Shown: positions 10,238-22,055, counted from the stretch's first letter. The stretch: 64,000 nucleotides of DNA from Acetobacter farinalis (GCF_011516935.1 NZ_WOTF01000003.1:202198-266197), one strand, 5' to 3'. The notes: generated by a model from the letters alone, not told the origin. Numbers and translations are program-made.

Positions 10238-11203
10238 TTAGTCGTCCTTCTGTGCCGCCTGTCTTTTCAGCGCCGGCATGACGTAGAGTGTTCCGGTCTG
10301 ATACGAAATCCAGACACGATGCGCCGCAAACCAGTCTGACCCCAGCAGCATATCCACGGAATCATGAAGAGGGGCGACGGTCAGAACCGGTGCCTTTTCC
10401 TCCTCCTGTCCGATCTGGAATGTATGGAACCGGTGCCAGTGGTAGACCTGCTGATGCCCATCCACACCACTGGTCAACCCACCCGGATCAGCCGACAGGG
10501 TGCGGGCTGTCACCCCAAGTTTTTCCACGGCTTTATCTGATACAATACGGGAGCGCGCCCCGCTGTCCACCAGAGCACGCAGCGGCATGCCATCCAGCAG
10601 CACCTGAACCACCACGCGCCGTCCGGCGGATTGCAGGGGCACAGCCCGATAGATCACATGCCAGTCCACGGGGCCGGCGCAGGCCGCAGACCCGTTTTTA
10701 ACCGACCAGAATGTCAGCCAGCCCTCCGCCACATTGAATTCCACATCGTAACGCGAGAGCAGGTCTCCCCCGACCAGCCCCTCAACCGGCGGCTGTGTGA
10801 CAGGCTTGCCGGGCAGATCCCCCACAGGAACAGAGACCGGCCCGGTTTCCAGCCCCCCAAGCCTCAGAGAGCGCAGAATGACATTGGGCACCATCCGCCC
10901 CATGCCACCCGTGCCACGCATGACGGTATGGACAGAGGGGTCCAACTGCACATCAAACCGCTCTGCCGCCTCGGGCGAGAGCAGACTGCCTTCAGACCCG
11001 GTATCCACAATCATGCCCGCCGGATGCCCGTTGATCTGCACCGGGATGTTCAGAAACCCCAGATCATCATGCAAGGGCACACGGGCTATCCGTTCATGGT
11101 GGCATAGCCCTTCCGCCGCCAGCACCGTGCTGGCAGGAGCCACAAGCCCTGCCGTGGAGCAGACAGCAAGGAACAGAACCGCCCGGATACCCTGTGTGCC
11201 CAT
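10238..11203 (-). CDS. Secreted retropepsin-like aspartic protease, two domains
   Basis: 321 residues from the ATG at 11203; a TTG at 11227 would overlap pip and is less likely. A signal peptide (residues 1-30) precedes two retropepsin-like domains. Their active-site motifs are IVDTGSEGS (Asp near residue 67) and LVDSGARSR (Asp near residue 213), each followed by a hydrophobic-Gly segment (LVGGDLLSR and MLLGSDWF). Two DTG/DSG lobes in one chain imply a pseudo-dimeric clan AA protease in the periplasm or cell envelope. The gene follows pip by four bases and xerC-pip-protease looks like one transcription unit. The substrate is unknown. Confidence 0.82.
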   Translation of the reverse strand: MGTQGIRAVLFLAVCSTAGLVAPASTVLAAEGLCHHERIARVPLHDDLGFLNIPVQINGHPAGMIVDTGSEGSLLSPEAAERFDVQLDPSVHTVMRGTGGMGRMVPNVILRSLRLGGLETGPVSVPVGDLPGKPVTQPPVEGLVGGDLLSRYDVEFNVAEGWLTFWSVKNGSAACAGPVDWHVIYRAVPLQSAGRRVVVQVLLDGMPLRALVDSGARSRIVSDKAVEKLGVTARTLSADPGGLTSGVDGHQQVYHWHRFHTFQIGQEEEKAPVLTVAPLHDSVDMLLGSDWFAAHRVWISYQTGTLYVMPALKRQAAQKDD

Positions 11204-11207
11204 GCTC

Positions 11208-13150
<1,943 letters not shown>

Positions 13151-13286
13151 CGCATCCCCTCAAGCAGGCTTGTGCAGAGACCTCCGCACCCCTCAACGTA
13201 TTCTGAAGGCGATGCTGACTTGTCCAGAATTTTTATGATTTCGCAACACTGTTCTTTAACCGGGCCTCCGCTTACATAGAAACACC

Positions 13287-15548
13287 ATGGCGCCTGCACC
13301 TCTCTCTCCTCCTCCACCCGCACGCCCTCCGGCTTCCGCCGCTGGCGCTGCGCGCCAGAGAGTGCCTGTGCTGCTGCCCATGCCGTTCCCCGGCCCGTTT
13401 GATTATGCCGCCCCTGCGGGCATGCCCCTGCAACCCGGCGATATTGTGACGGTCCCCCTCGGCCACCGCAGGCAGACCGGTGTTGTCTGGGATAGCGCAA
13501 CCACCCTGCCCCCGGAATTCGCGCCGCCCCCTACCCCCACGGTGGATGCGGCAAAGCTGCGCGCCGTGGTGGAGCGGCTGGACCTCCCGCCGCTTACCGC
13601 CGAACTCCGCCGGTTTGTGGACTGGGTTGCCGCCTATACGCTCTCCGCCCCCGGCATGGTGCTGGCCATGACTCTGCGCCTGCATATGCGGGGTGCCCCC
13701 ACGCCCTCCACCGGCTGGCTGGCGGCCTCCCCTCTGCCTGAGGGCATACGCCTCACCCCCGCGCGCCAGAAAGTGCTGACCCTGCTGGCGGATGGTACCG
13801 CCCGCACCACAACAGACCTTGCCTCGGCCGCCGGGGTTGGTCCCGGTGTGGTGAAAGGACTGGCAGACAGCGGCGCCCTGCGCCCGGTAACACTCGAGCC
13901 GGAACGGGCCTTTGCCCAGCCGGACCCACACCATAACCCACCGGTTCTGGAAGGCGCACAAGCGGAGGCAACAGCCGCCCTCCGGCATACCGTGGCGGAA
14001 GGCTGTTTTTCCGTCACGCTGCTGGAAGGGGTGACCGGCTCCGGTAAAACGGAAATCTATCTGGAAGCGCTTGCCGCCTGTCTGGAGCAGGGCAGACAGG
14101 CCTTGGTGCTCCTGCCGGAAATCGCTTTATCCGCCCAGTGGATGGAGCGTTTTACCCGCCGCTTCGGCACACAACCCGCCATCTGGCATTCGGAAGTAGG
14201 CCAGCGGGCCCGCCGCCTGACATGGCACGGCGCGGCGGACGGCAGCGCCACCGTGGTGGTGGGTGCGCGGTCCGCCCTATTCCTGCCGTTCAGGAATCTG
14301 GGCCTGATTATTGTGGATGAAGAACACGAAGCCCTGTTCAAGCAGGAGGAAGGGGTCATCTACAGTGCGCGGGATATGGCCGTAGTGCGGGCGCGGCTGG
14401 CCGGGTTTCCCATCGCGCTGGTTTCCGCCACACCCAGCCTTGAAACACTGGCCAATGTTGAGGCCGGGCGCTACCGGCATCTCGTTCTGCCCTCCCGCCA
14501 CGGGGGGGCCACCCTGCCGGAAACCCGTATTCTGGACATGCGGGACCACCCTCCGCCACGCGGCCTGTTTCTCTCCCCGGTGCTGACGGAAGAGCTGAGC
14601 GCGACTTTCGAGCGGAAGGAACAGGCCATGCTGTTCCTCAACCGGCGCGGCTATGCTCCCCTCACCTTATGCCGGGCCTGCGGGCACCGGATGGAATGCC
14701 CGCACTGCACCGCATGGCTGGTTGAGCACCGGAACCGCAAAATCCTCTCCTGCCATTTTTGCGACCATACCGAACCCATGCCGGAAACCTGCCCATCCTG
14801 CGGGGCGGAACAGAGCCTGACCCCCATCGGACCGGGGATTGAGCGCATTACGGAAGAAGCCCGCCACCTGTTTCCCGATGCCCGGATTCTGGTGATGGCC
14901 AGTGATACGCTGGGCGGCCCTGCCGCCACGGCGGAGGCTGTGGGCAAGATTTCCCGTCAGGAAGTTGATCTGGTGATCGGCACCCAGATTGTCGCCAAAG
15001 GCTGGCATTTTCCGCATCTGACCCTGGTTGGCATCGTGGATGCGGACCTCGGCCTTGGGGGGGGAGACCTCCGGGCGGGGGAACGCACCATTCAGCTTCT
15101 GCATCAGGTGGCGGGGCGTGCGGGGCGTGCGAGCACACCCGGCCGCGTTCTGCTGCAAAGCTACACGCCGGAACACCCGGTGATGCAGGCTCTGCTCTCC
15201 GGAGATTTTGATGCCTTCATGGCGCAGGAAGCCGAGCAGAGACGCCCCGGCTTCTGGCCGCCTTACGGGCGGCTGGCCGCCCTTATCATCAGTGCCGAAA
15301 CGGCTGCCGCCGCGGATGATACCGCCGCAGCCCTTGGCCGGGTGGCCCCTTATGGGGAGGGTATTCAGGTTCTGGGGCCAGCCCCGGCTCCCATGGCCAT
15401 TCTGCGCGGGCGGCACAGGCGGCGGCTTCTGCTGCGCACCCGCAAATCCATAGCCGTGCAGCCCATTCTGCGGCGTTGGCTGGGCATGATCAAACCCGGC
15501 AAAGGCGTGCGTATTGATGTGGATATTGATCCCGTTTCTTTTCTGTAA
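13287..15548 (+). CDS. priA: Primosomal replication protein N' (PriA helicase)
   Basis: 753-residue superfamily 2 DNA helicase that restarts stalled replication forks. The N-terminal 3'-end-binding domain (RVPVLLPMPFPGPFDYAAPA) is followed by Walker A in LEGVTGSGKTEIYLEA, Walker B/DEEH in LIIVDEEHEALFK, motif III LVSATPSLET, and a zinc module with eight cysteines (CRACGHRMECPHC, then CHFC and CPSCGAE). Helicase motifs V/VI appear as VIGTQIVAKGWHFP and HQVAGRAGRA. The gene is divergent from xerC with 136 bases between them. A Pro/Ala-rich N-terminal extension precedes the conserved start. Confidence 0.95.
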   Translation: MAPAPLSPPPPARPPASAAGAARQRVPVLLPMPFPGPFDYAAPAGMPLQPGDIVTVPLGHRRQTGVVWDSATTLPPEFAPPPTPTVDAAKLRAVVERLDLPPLTAELRRFVDWVAAYTLSAPGMVLAMTLRLHMRGAPTPSTGWLAASPLPEGIRLTPARQKVLTLLADGTARTTTDLASAAGVGPGVVKGLADSGALRPVTLEPERAFAQPDPHHNPPVLEGAQAEATAALRHTVAEGCFSVTLLEGVTGSGKTEIYLEALAACLEQGRQALVLLPEIALSAQWMERFTRRFGTQPAIWHSEVGQRARRLTWHGAADGSATVVVGARSALFLPFRNLGLIIVDEEHEALFKQEEGVIYSARDMAVVRARLAGFPIALVSATPSLETLANVEAGRYRHLVLPSRHGGATLPETRILDMRDHPPPRGLFLSPVLTEELSATFERKEQAMLFLNRRGYAPLTLCRACGHRMECPHCTAWLVEHRNRKILSCHFCDHTEPMPETCPSCGAEQSLTPIGPGIERITEEARHLFPDARILVMASDTLGGPAATAEAVGKISRQEVDLVIGTQIVAKGWHFPHLTLVGIVDADLGLGGGDLRAGERTIQLLHQVAGRAGRASTPGRVLLQSYTPEHPVMQALLSGDFDAFMAQEAEQRRPGFWPPYGRLAALIISAETAAAADDTAAALGRVAPYGEGIQVLGPAPAPMAILRGRHRRRLLLRTRKSIAVQPILRRWLGMIKPGKGVRIDVDIDPVSFL

Positions 15549-15708
15549 CAATTTTTTTGATCAGGCAGGCTTCCGCGCATCATTTTCAGGATGTGTTTTC
15601 TGTAACGATAGAGTATCGTTTTGTCGTAAAAGCGTGATCTGAAGCCTGCTTTTCCCTGTTAAGATCGGGCAGGACACCCGCTGAGAAAAACTCTGGAGGA
15701 TCCTGCCC

Positions 15709-16182
15709 ATGAAGCACCATTCTCTTATAGGTCTTGCCATCTATTTTTCATCCTGGATGGGCGTGGCGCTTCTTGGTCTGGTCTATTGTGACTGGCATGT
15801 AGTAGCATCCACCCTTGTCCTGATGCCGCTTATCTCCCTTGCTGTGGGAACCGCTGTCGTTCTCTTCCTGCGGTTTGTTTTGAAAAAAGAGCATCGGCTG
15901 GCCCGGCTTTACAGATCCAAAATTCAGAAGCCGGTGTGGCGCGCCATTTTCTGGCTCCTGCCCCTGCCAGCACTGACGCCCCTTGTGCTGGATATCCTGC
16001 ACGGCCACCCGCAGAACACGGATGCGCTGGGCCTCAAAATTCTGACTTTGCTGGGCGTGATCATGGCTGGGGAGGTTCTGGCGCTGAACGTGACGGAAGA
16101 CCTTGCGGAAGCAGAAACCACGCCTGCGGCAAACGCCGTTACCCCACACGGCAGTCTGGTAAATGAAGGGGAGAACCCCTGA
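15709..16182 (+). CDS. Hypothetical four-helix membrane protein
   Basis: 157 residues with hydrophobic segments near residues 5-27, 31-57, 82-100 and 108-127, separated by a basic loop (KKEHRLARLYRSKIQKPVWR). The C-terminus is polar. A good ribosome site (CTGGAGGATCC) precedes the ATG. I do not recognise the family. It stands alone between priA and a shared terminator, convergent with yajC. Confidence 0.65.
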   Translation: MKHHSLIGLAIYFSSWMGVALLGLVYCDWHVVASTLVLMPLISLAVGTAVVLFLRFVLKKEHRLARLYRSKIQKPVWRAIFWLLPLPALTPLVLDILHGHPQNTDALGLKILTLLGVIMAGEVLALNVTEDLAEAETTPAANAVTPHGSLVNEGENP

Positions 16183-16218
16183 CCGGGGCGCACTCCTACC
16201 CCTGAACACTCCGGTCAT

Positions 16219-16248
16219 AAAAAAAGCGGACCGAAAGTCCGCTTTTTT
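16219..16248. terminator. Bidirectional terminator
   Basis: AAAAAAGCGGAC and GTCCGCTTTTTT form a symmetric stem with a short CGAAA-type loop. It has A and T tracts on both sides and lies between the convergent membrane-protein gene and yajC. Confidence 0.85.
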
Positions 16249-16305
16249 ACGCGTGCCTTTACACTGGCGCCTTGCGGCGCGCAGGCCTGATACGAAACGG
16301 CGAGA

Positions 16306-16665
16306 TTATTTAGCCTGCGCCGTATCATTCGCCGGCTTGGCGGTGCTGGTCAGAACCGTGCTGACCGTATTGCGCAGCACCATCACCCGAACGTTCGGCG
16401 CGATTTCCACTTCAATTTCCTGACTGTCATCACGCGCTTTCTGCACGATACCGATAATCCCGCCGGAGGTGACAATGCGGTCTCCGCGGCGCAAGGCTTT
16501 CAGTTCGTTCTGCAACTGCTTCTGCTTCTGCTGCTGCGGGCGGATCATGAGGAAATACATAATCCCAAAGACCGCAACAATCGGCAGGAAGGACACCAGA
16601 CTCGACCCCACACCACCGCCTCCGGCGGTCTGGGCATAGGCGGCAGGAATAAGGAAATTGGACAT
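16306..16665 (-). CDS. yajC: Preprotein translocase accessory subunit YajC
   Basis: 119 residues from the ATG at 16665 (MSNFLIPAAYAQ). A frame open further upstream lacks family support. One membrane helix (VSFLPIVAVFGIMYFLMIRP, residues ~25-44) is followed by QQQKQKQLQNELKALRRGDR and the IVTSGGIIGIV pattern that defines YajC. It associates with SecDF at the inner membrane and supports Sec export. In alphaproteobacteria secD and secF usually follow, but here the gene ends at a terminator with no sec gene next to it. Confidence 0.92.
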   Translation of the reverse strand: MSNFLIPAAYAQTAGGGGVGSSLVSFLPIVAVFGIMYFLMIRPQQQKQKQLQNELKALRRGDRIVTSGGIIGIVQKARDDSQEIEVEIAPNVRVMVLRNTVSTVLTSTAKPANDTAQAK

Positions 16666-16816
16666 GAGCACAGTCTTTCCAGAATGACGGGTTGCGCAAT
16701 GAAGATGCGTGACCATAATTTTCACGGCTCACACGTCAAGCATCCTTGAAGACAAGCCGCCTCTTTGCCTTACTTTCCAGCCGGACGCCCTGCGCCCGTA
16801 CTCGGCCCGCACACTG

Positions 16817-17704
16817 ATGGATCCTACCCTGATGGACACCGCTCCCCTCTCCGTCCTTGAACGTATTGCCTCAGCTCTGGAGCGCCTTTCCCCTCCTCCG
16901 CCCAGTCTGGAGGGCGTGGATAAAGCTGATGCGTTTGTCTGGCTGCCTGAACGCGGGCGGCTGCTGCCGGTGCCCCATGTGGCGCATGTGGCGGCCACGC
17001 TGCTGCAGGGTGTAGACTCGCAACGCCAGACGCTGCTGGAAAACACGGAACACTTCGCCCGCGGCCTTCCCGCCAATAACGCGATGCTCTGGGGCGCACG
17101 TGGCATGGGTAAATCCTCACTGGTGAAGGGGGCACACGCGCTGATCAATCAGGTAGATGGAAAACCCTGCGCCCCCGGCCAGGGACGGATTGCCTTGGTG
17201 GAAATCCAGCGGGAAGATCTGGCTACCCTGCCGGACCTGCTGGCCATGCTGCGGGAGAGCCCCCGCCGCTTCATTATTTTCTGTGATGACCTCTCCTTTG
17301 AAAAGGAAGACAGGGATTACAAGGCTCTGAAATCCGTTCTGGATGGCGGCATTGCCGGGCGGCCTGAGAATGTTCTGTTCTACGCCACCTCAAACCGCCG
17401 GCACCTGATGCCGCGTGAGATGATTGAGAACGAGCGCGCCAGCGCCATCAACCCCTCCGAAGCCACGGAAGAGAAAGTCTCCCTGTCCGACAGGTTCGGC
17501 CTCTGGCTGGGTTTTCACCCCTGCCCGCAGGATGTGTTTCTTGACATGGTGCGCACCTATGCCACAGAGCGCAGCCTTCCCATCAGTGATGAGGATCTGG
17601 CAGCACGCGCCAACGAGTGGGCCATCACCCGGGGCAGCCGTTCAGGGCGGGTTGCCTTCCAGTTTATTGAAGACCTGACGGCAGAACTGGCCTCCAGCCG
17701 CTAG
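16817..17704 (+). CDS. DUF815 family ATP-binding protein
   Basis: 295 residues from the ATG at 16817 (MDPTLMDTAPLSV). AAA+-like ATPase with Walker A in LWGARGMGKSSLVK, Walker B-like FIIFCDDLSFEKEDRDYK, and sensor-type LFYATSNRRHLMPREM. These motifs are those of DUF815, a conserved proteobacterial ATPase of unknown role often found beside yajC/sec genes, as here (divergent). It is cytoplasmic with no signal peptide. The biochemical function is not known. Confidence 0.85.
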   Translation: MDPTLMDTAPLSVLERIASALERLSPPPPSLEGVDKADAFVWLPERGRLLPVPHVAHVAATLLQGVDSQRQTLLENTEHFARGLPANNAMLWGARGMGKSSLVKGAHALINQVDGKPCAPGQGRIALVEIQREDLATLPDLLAMLRESPRRFIIFCDDLSFEKEDRDYKALKSVLDGGIAGRPENVLFYATSNRRHLMPREMIENERASAINPSEATEEKVSLSDRFGLWLGFHPCPQDVFLDMVRTYATERSLPISDEDLAARANEWAITRGSRSGRVAFQFIEDLTAELASSR

Positions 17705-17747
17705 ACCATTTTATTGTTTTAACCGGCCGCCAAGGACGCTCCGCTTT

Positions 17748-18242
17748 ATGACTTTTCCCGTTTTTGAAAGTTTCTCGGCAGAACCAGTGGACAACGTTGC
17801 CCATATCATTCAGGTGGCGCTAACCCCGGTTTTCATGCTCTCGGGCATCGGTACTTTGCTGAACCTGTTCAATACCCGCCTTGCCCGGGTTTCGGACCAT
17901 ATTGAACAGACAAACGCCCTGCTGATGGACGGGAAGAATGATCCGAACCGTAACCAGACACTGGAGAAGCATCTGGCCCGCCTGCACCGGCGCACGCTGA
18001 TGCTTGATGCAGCCATTCTCTCGGGCGGTCTGGGTGGTGCGGCCTCATGCGGAGCGGCCTTTGTTCTGTTTCTGGGCGGCGTGCGGGATTCCTCCGTGGC
18101 GACATGGCTGGTCATCATGTTCGGGCTGGCCCTTGCCTGCACTGTGGGGGCTCTCGCCCTGTTTCTGGGTGACGGCCTGATTGCCTGGCACGGGCTGAAG
18201 CGGGAAGGACCTATGCCCAGACCAGCATCCAAAGCCTCCTGA
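17748..18242 (+). CDS. DUF2721 family membrane protein
   Basis: 164 residues with three probable helices (residues ~18-40, 88-113 and 117-143). The pattern ALTPVFMLSGIGTLLNLFNTR followed by RVSDHIEQTN and LHRRTLMLDAAILSGG matches DUF2721. The function is unknown. It follows the DUF815 gene by 43 bases and could share its transcript. Confidence 0.8.
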   Translation: MTFPVFESFSAEPVDNVAHIIQVALTPVFMLSGIGTLLNLFNTRLARVSDHIEQTNALLMDGKNDPNRNQTLEKHLARLHRRTLMLDAAILSGGLGGAASCGAAFVLFLGGVRDSSVATWLVIMFGLALACTVGALALFLGDGLIAWHGLKREGPMPRPASKAS

Positions 18243-18394
18243 TTTTCATTTCATAAATAATTCACTCATAAAAACGGCAATCCCGGACTTCAATCGCCTC
18301 TGCGCCTTGCCTCTTTGTGTGATATACGGTTGCATGCATTCCGTTACGGCGGTGTTAACCTGACACAGCCCCGAGAGTCATGACACGAGGTAAG

Positions 18395-19501
18395 ATGAAC
18401 CAGACCGTTCAGACTGACGCATCCACCGGAACCCCCGTTTCCGGTAAGGCTCACAGCACTGCGGATCTGCGGCGCATCCGTTCCAACCCGAACCACTGGT
18501 ATCCCGTTGCATGGTCACGGGAACTCAAACCCGGCAAGACAATCGGCACCCGATATGCCGGAACCCCTATTGCTCTGGTGCGCCCCACGGAAGGGGCCAT
18601 TTTTGCACTGGAAGACCGTTGCGCGCACCGGCAGGTGCCGCTCAGCAAGGGCAAGGTGTGTGGCCAGTCCGTTCAGTGCTGCTACCATGGCTGGGCCTAT
18701 GGCCGCTCCGGCCGCTGCATTGATGTGCCCTATCTGGGCAAGGGCAAGCTCCCCAACGGGGTGCGCACCTTCCCCTGCCGGGAACAGGATGGTCTGATTT
18801 TCATCTTCCCCGGAGACCCGGACAAGGCGGATACTGTTCCCTTGGCACCGCGTCTGGCCCGTGTGGGAGACCCTGCCTACAAAACCCGCTCCTTCGGGCG
18901 GGAGGTAAAATGCCACTACAGCTTCATGCATGAAAACCTGATGGATATGAACCACCAGTTCATGCACATGAAACAGATGGGCCAGATGCGCCCGCGCTTT
19001 CTGGGGCAGGAGCGTGAACCCGGTCTGGTGGAAGCGCGCTATTCCTTTGCCCGCACAGGCGGCAAGCAGCCTCTGGGTGAAGCCCTGATTTTTGGTGAAC
19101 GTCGGGACGCCTCCGAGAAATTCCAGCACCGTGACGTGATGACCATCCGCACGGAATATCCCTATCAGACCCTGCGGATCCAGACAGGCGATGAAGACCC
19201 GGTGATGGATTTGTGGATTGTCTATGTGCCGCAGGATGCGGAAGAACTGACCAACCGCACCTTTGGCCTGCTCTCCGTCAAACGCCCCAAGGTGCCGGGT
19301 GTGCTGGAGCTGGCATGGCCCTTCCTTGTTGCCTTCACCGAACGGATTTTTGCGGAAGACCGTGAGATTGTAGAACTGGAACAGAAGGCGTGGCGTGAAC
19401 TGGGCGGAGACCACAATGTGGAGGTCTTCCCCGTGATCAACGCCCTGCGCGGGCTTCTGGCAGAATGCGGGATCGCTCCCGCAGCGGCTGCGAATGCCTG
19501 A
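18395..19501 (+). CDS. Rieske [2Fe-2S] aromatic-ring-hydroxylating-type oxygenase
   Basis: 368 residues from the ATG at 18395, chosen because GAGGTAAG lies just before it; an ATG at 18380 is in frame but lacks this. The Rieske cluster ligands are CAH ([17 protein letters not shown]) and CCYHGWAY, about residues 73-98. The C-terminal mononuclear iron domain has [13 protein letters not shown], giving the His/His pattern of VanA-like oxygenases. It would need a reductase from elsewhere. The substrate is not evident. The next gene overlaps its end by eight bases, implying coupled expression. Confidence 0.85.
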   Translation: MNQTVQTDASTGTPVSGKAHSTADLRRIRSNPNHWYPVAWSRELKPGKTIGTRYAGTPIALVRPTEGAIFALEDRCAHRQVPLSKGKVCGQSVQCCYHGWAYGRSGRCIDVPYLGKGKLPNGVRTFPCREQDGLIFIFPGDPDKADTVPLAPRLARVGDPAYKTRSFGREVKCHYSFMHENLMDMNHQFMHMKQMGQMRPRFLGQEREPGLVEARYSFARTGGKQPLGEALIFGERRDASEKFQHRDVMTIRTEYPYQTLRIQTGDEDPVMDLWIVYVPQDAEELTNRTFGLLSVKRPKVPGVLELAWPFLVAFTERIFAEDREIVELEQKAWRELGGDHNVEVFPVINALRGLLAECGIAPAAAANA

Positions 19502-20498
19502 TATCGCATCTCTGGTTCTGGAGGCGCCGCCTTTCCGGTTGCGCCCCCTTCAGCCTGATGATGCGGCTGCCCTCCACAATCTGGTCAATGACTGGGAAGT
19601 GGTGCGGATGCTCAGCCGCCTGCCCTTCCCCTATCCGCGCAATCTGGCGGATGAGTGGATAGAGTCCACCCTGCATACGCATCGGTCCGGTGAGGGCTGC
19701 CATTTCGCCATTCTGGATGAAAACGGCACGTTTCTGGGCTGCGTGGGGCTACGTGTTCAGACCGTACCGCAGGTCGGGCGTGTGGGAATGCTGGGATATT
19801 GGGTGGGCCGCCCGCACTGGGGGCGGGGCATTGCCACCCGCGCTGCCGGGCGTCTGGCCCGCTGGGCGCTGGCCAATATGGATATCGACCGCCTCCGCGC
19901 CACCGTGGCGCAGGATAACGAGGCCTCGGCCCGTGTGCTTCAGCATATCGGCTTCCGCTCCATTGGCACGGACAGCCAGATGTTCATCGCCCGTGGCAAG
20001 GAGCACCCTGTTCTGGTGTTTGAAGCCACGCGTGAAGATCTGGATGCACCGGCGGGTGACCAGACAGGCGGGCAGCAGGCCGGGGGCGCACCGCTCTCCC
20101 GCAAGCTTGTTCTGGTTTCCGCCGCAGCGCTGATTGATGCGCAGGGCCGCATCCTTCTGGCAAAGCGCCCGGAAGGAAAAAGCATGGCCGGCCTGTGGGA
20201 ATTCCCCGGCGGCAAGGTGGAACCCGGAGAAACGCCGGAGGCCGCACTGGTGCGGGAGCTGGAAGAGGAACTGGGGCTTGATGTCTCCCGCGCCTGCCTC
20301 GCCCCCTTCACCTTCGCATCCCATGCCTACAAGGCGTTTGACCTGCTGATGCCGCTTTATCTGTGCCGCCACTGGTCTGGCACACCCCAGCCTAAGGAAG
20401 GCCAGACACTGGCCTGGGTGACCCCGGAAACCCTGCATGACTACCCCATGCCGGAGGCTGATCTCCCCTTTGTACCGCTCCTGCAGGAACTCCTGTAA
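19494..20498 (+). CDS. GNAT acetyltransferase-Nudix (MutT-like) fusion protein
   Basis: 334 residues in two domains. Residues ~1-175 are a RimJ/RimL-type GNAT N-acetyltransferase, with the acetyl-CoA site [15 protein letters not shown] and [13 protein letters not shown]. Residues ~205-334 are a MutT-type Nudix hydrolase with the box [20 protein letters not shown] followed by ELGL, and with [20 protein letters not shown], which is typical of 8-oxo-dGTPases. The linker is Gly/Gln-rich. A fused protein could couple nucleotide-pool cleaning and acetylation, but that is only inference. The start codon lies inside the end of the Rieske gene. Confidence 0.88.
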   Translation: MPDIASLVLEAPPFRLRPLQPDDAAALHNLVNDWEVVRMLSRLPFPYPRNLADEWIESTLHTHRSGEGCHFAILDENGTFLGCVGLRVQTVPQVGRVGMLGYWVGRPHWGRGIATRAAGRLARWALANMDIDRLRATVAQDNEASARVLQHIGFRSIGTDSQMFIARGKEHPVLVFEATREDLDAPAGDQTGGQQAGGAPLSRKLVLVSAAALIDAQGRILLAKRPEGKSMAGLWEFPGGKVEPGETPEAALVRELEEELGLDVSRACLAPFTFASHAYKAFDLLMPLYLCRHWSGTPQPKEGQTLAWVTPETLHDYPMPEADLPFVPLLQELL

Positions 20499-20553
20499 AG
20501 GGTGGTGCTCGCCCCCTGCATGGCTGGCCGCGTGCGGAAGGCGAAGGATAGTC

Positions 20554-20582
20554 TTGACGAACATACCCTGCCTCCGCATAAC
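20554..20582 (+). promoter_or_regulatory. Probable promoter of metZ leader
   Basis: TTGACG (-35) and CATAAC (-10) are separated by 17 bases. A start near 20589 would place the SAM-II aptamer close to the 5' end of the transcript. Confidence 0.45.
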
Positions 20583-20613
20583 AAACCTTATCCGGTGTCC
20601 TGAAGGACGCTGA

Positions 20614-20672
20614 ACCCTCGTGATTTGTACGGCCGGCTTGCGGCGAGGTAAAATAAACGCGCTAAAGAGGCC
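20614..20672 (+). promoter_or_regulatory. SAM-II riboswitch upstream of metZ
   Basis: The sequence has the SAM-II hallmarks in order: CCCTCGTGATTTG, then GGCCGGCTTGCGG, then CGAGG closing the first stem with CCTCG, and AAATAAACGCGCTAAAG for the pseudoknot strand. SAM-II binds S-adenosylmethionine and lowers translation or transcription of methionine genes in alphaproteobacteria. It lies 120 bases before the metZ start. Confidence 0.9.
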
Positions 20673-20791
20673 ATGGCGACGCTGTGCCGACGCCACGGTT
20701 TCCACGGTCAAATCGAGCTGTAAGGCTGAAGCGGAAACCCCCGAGCTTCTCTTCACGCCGTACGCCGCAGGAAAGAACCGGATACCTCGTT

Positions 20792-22000
20792 ATGAGTGAC
20801 AGCAAGACTTCTTCTTCCAAAAGCTGGCGTCCTGCCACCCGCCTCCTGCATGCGGGCCTCGAACGCACCGAATATGGTGAAACCAGCGAAGCGCTTTTCC
20901 TGACATCCGGGTTTGTTTACGAAAACGCGGAACAGGCCGCCAAAACCTTCACCGGTGAAGTCTCCCACTACCAGTACAGCCGGTTTGCCAACCCCACGGT
21001 TGCCGCGCTGGAAAACCGCCTGGCCGATCTGGAAGGGGCCGAAGCCTGCGTGGCAACCTCCACCGGCATGGGCGCGGTTTCCTCCGCCCTGCTTTCTCAC
21101 GTGAAGGCAGGGGACCGCGTTATCGCCTCCCGCGCCCTGTTTGGCTCCTGCCACTGGATTGTTGCCAACCTGCTGCCGCAATACGGTGTGGAAACCGTGT
21201 TTGTGGATGGGAGCGACCTCACGGCATGGGATGAAGCCTTCAGCAAACCGGCAGCCGCTGTCCTGCTGGAAAGCCCCTCGAACCCGATGCTGGATGTGCT
21301 GGACCTCGCCGCCATTGCGGAACGCGCGCACAAGGCCGGGGCACTGGTGGTGGTGGATAACGTTTTTGCATCCCCCATCTACCAGAAGCCGCTGGAACTG
21401 GGGGCGGATGTCGTTGTGTATTCCTGTACCAAGCATATTGACGGGCAGGGCCGCGTTCTGGGTGGGGCCGTGCTGGGCCGAGAAGACTGGATCAAGGAAA
21501 CGCTTCAGCCCTTCGTGCGCAACACCGGCAATGCGCTCTCTCCTTTCAACGCATGGGTCATGCTGAAAGGGCTGGAAACACTTTCCCTGCGTGTGGATGC
21601 CATGGCCCGCAATGCCGCGGCAGTGGCGGATTATCTGGCCTCCGCCCCCGGTGTTATCAGCGTGCGGTATCCGGGCCGGAAGGACCACCCGCAGTATGAC
21701 CTCGCCCAGCGCCAGATGACAGGCGGCAGCACCATGGTCGCGTTCGAGGTGACCGGCGGGCAGGAAGGCGCATTTGCCTTCATGAATGCCCTGCAACTGA
21801 TTGCCATTTCCAATAATCTGGGGGATGCGCGCTCTCTCGTGACCCACCCGGCCACCACAACGCACATGAAAATCGGTGCGGAAGAACGGGCCAGACTGGG
21901 TATTTCCGAAGGGGCCATCCGTTTCTCCGTGGGTCTGGAAGACAGTGCCGACCTGATTGAAGACCTCGCCCGTGGCGTGGCCGCGCTGGCCAGAGGCTGA
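20792..22000 (+). CDS. metZ: O-succinylhomoserine sulfhydrylase
   Basis: 402 residues from the ATG at 20792 (MSDSKTSSSKSW). A longer frame from 20684 would lie partly in the leader and is rejected. Cys/Met metabolism PLP enzyme that makes homocysteine from O-succinylhomoserine and sulfide. The PLP lysine is K214 in VVYSCTKHIDGQGRV. HYQYSRFANPTVAALENRLA and ALFGSCHWIVANLLPQYGV match MetZ. In the cytoplasm it feeds methionine synthesis. A SAM-II riboswitch upstream and a hairpin downstream mark it as a separate unit. Confidence 0.93.
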   Translation: MSDSKTSSSKSWRPATRLLHAGLERTEYGETSEALFLTSGFVYENAEQAAKTFTGEVSHYQYSRFANPTVAALENRLADLEGAEACVATSTGMGAVSSALLSHVKAGDRVIASRALFGSCHWIVANLLPQYGVETVFVDGSDLTAWDEAFSKPAAAVLLESPSNPMLDVLDLAAIAERAHKAGALVVVDNVFASPIYQKPLELGADVVVYSCTKHIDGQGRVLGGAVLGREDWIKETLQPFVRNTGNALSPFNAWVMLKGLETLSLRVDAMARNAAAVADYLASAPGVISVRYPGRKDHPQYDLAQRQMTGGSTMVAFEVTGGQEGAFAFMNALQLIAISNNLGDARSLVTHPATTTHMKIGAEERARLGISEGAIRFSVGLEDSADLIEDLARGVAALARG

Positions 22001-22010
22001 CCCCTGCCCT

Positions 22011-22055
22011 CGCCTGTCTGCTTTTGTACCGGAATGGTATCAGAGCAGACAGGCG
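22011..22055 (+). terminator. Hairpin after metZ, probable terminator
   Basis: CGCCTGTCTGCT pairs perfectly with AGCAGACAGGCG across a 21-base loop. It begins 10 bases after the metZ stop and is followed by TCTTCC, not a clean T run, so termination is likely but not certain. Confidence 0.6.
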
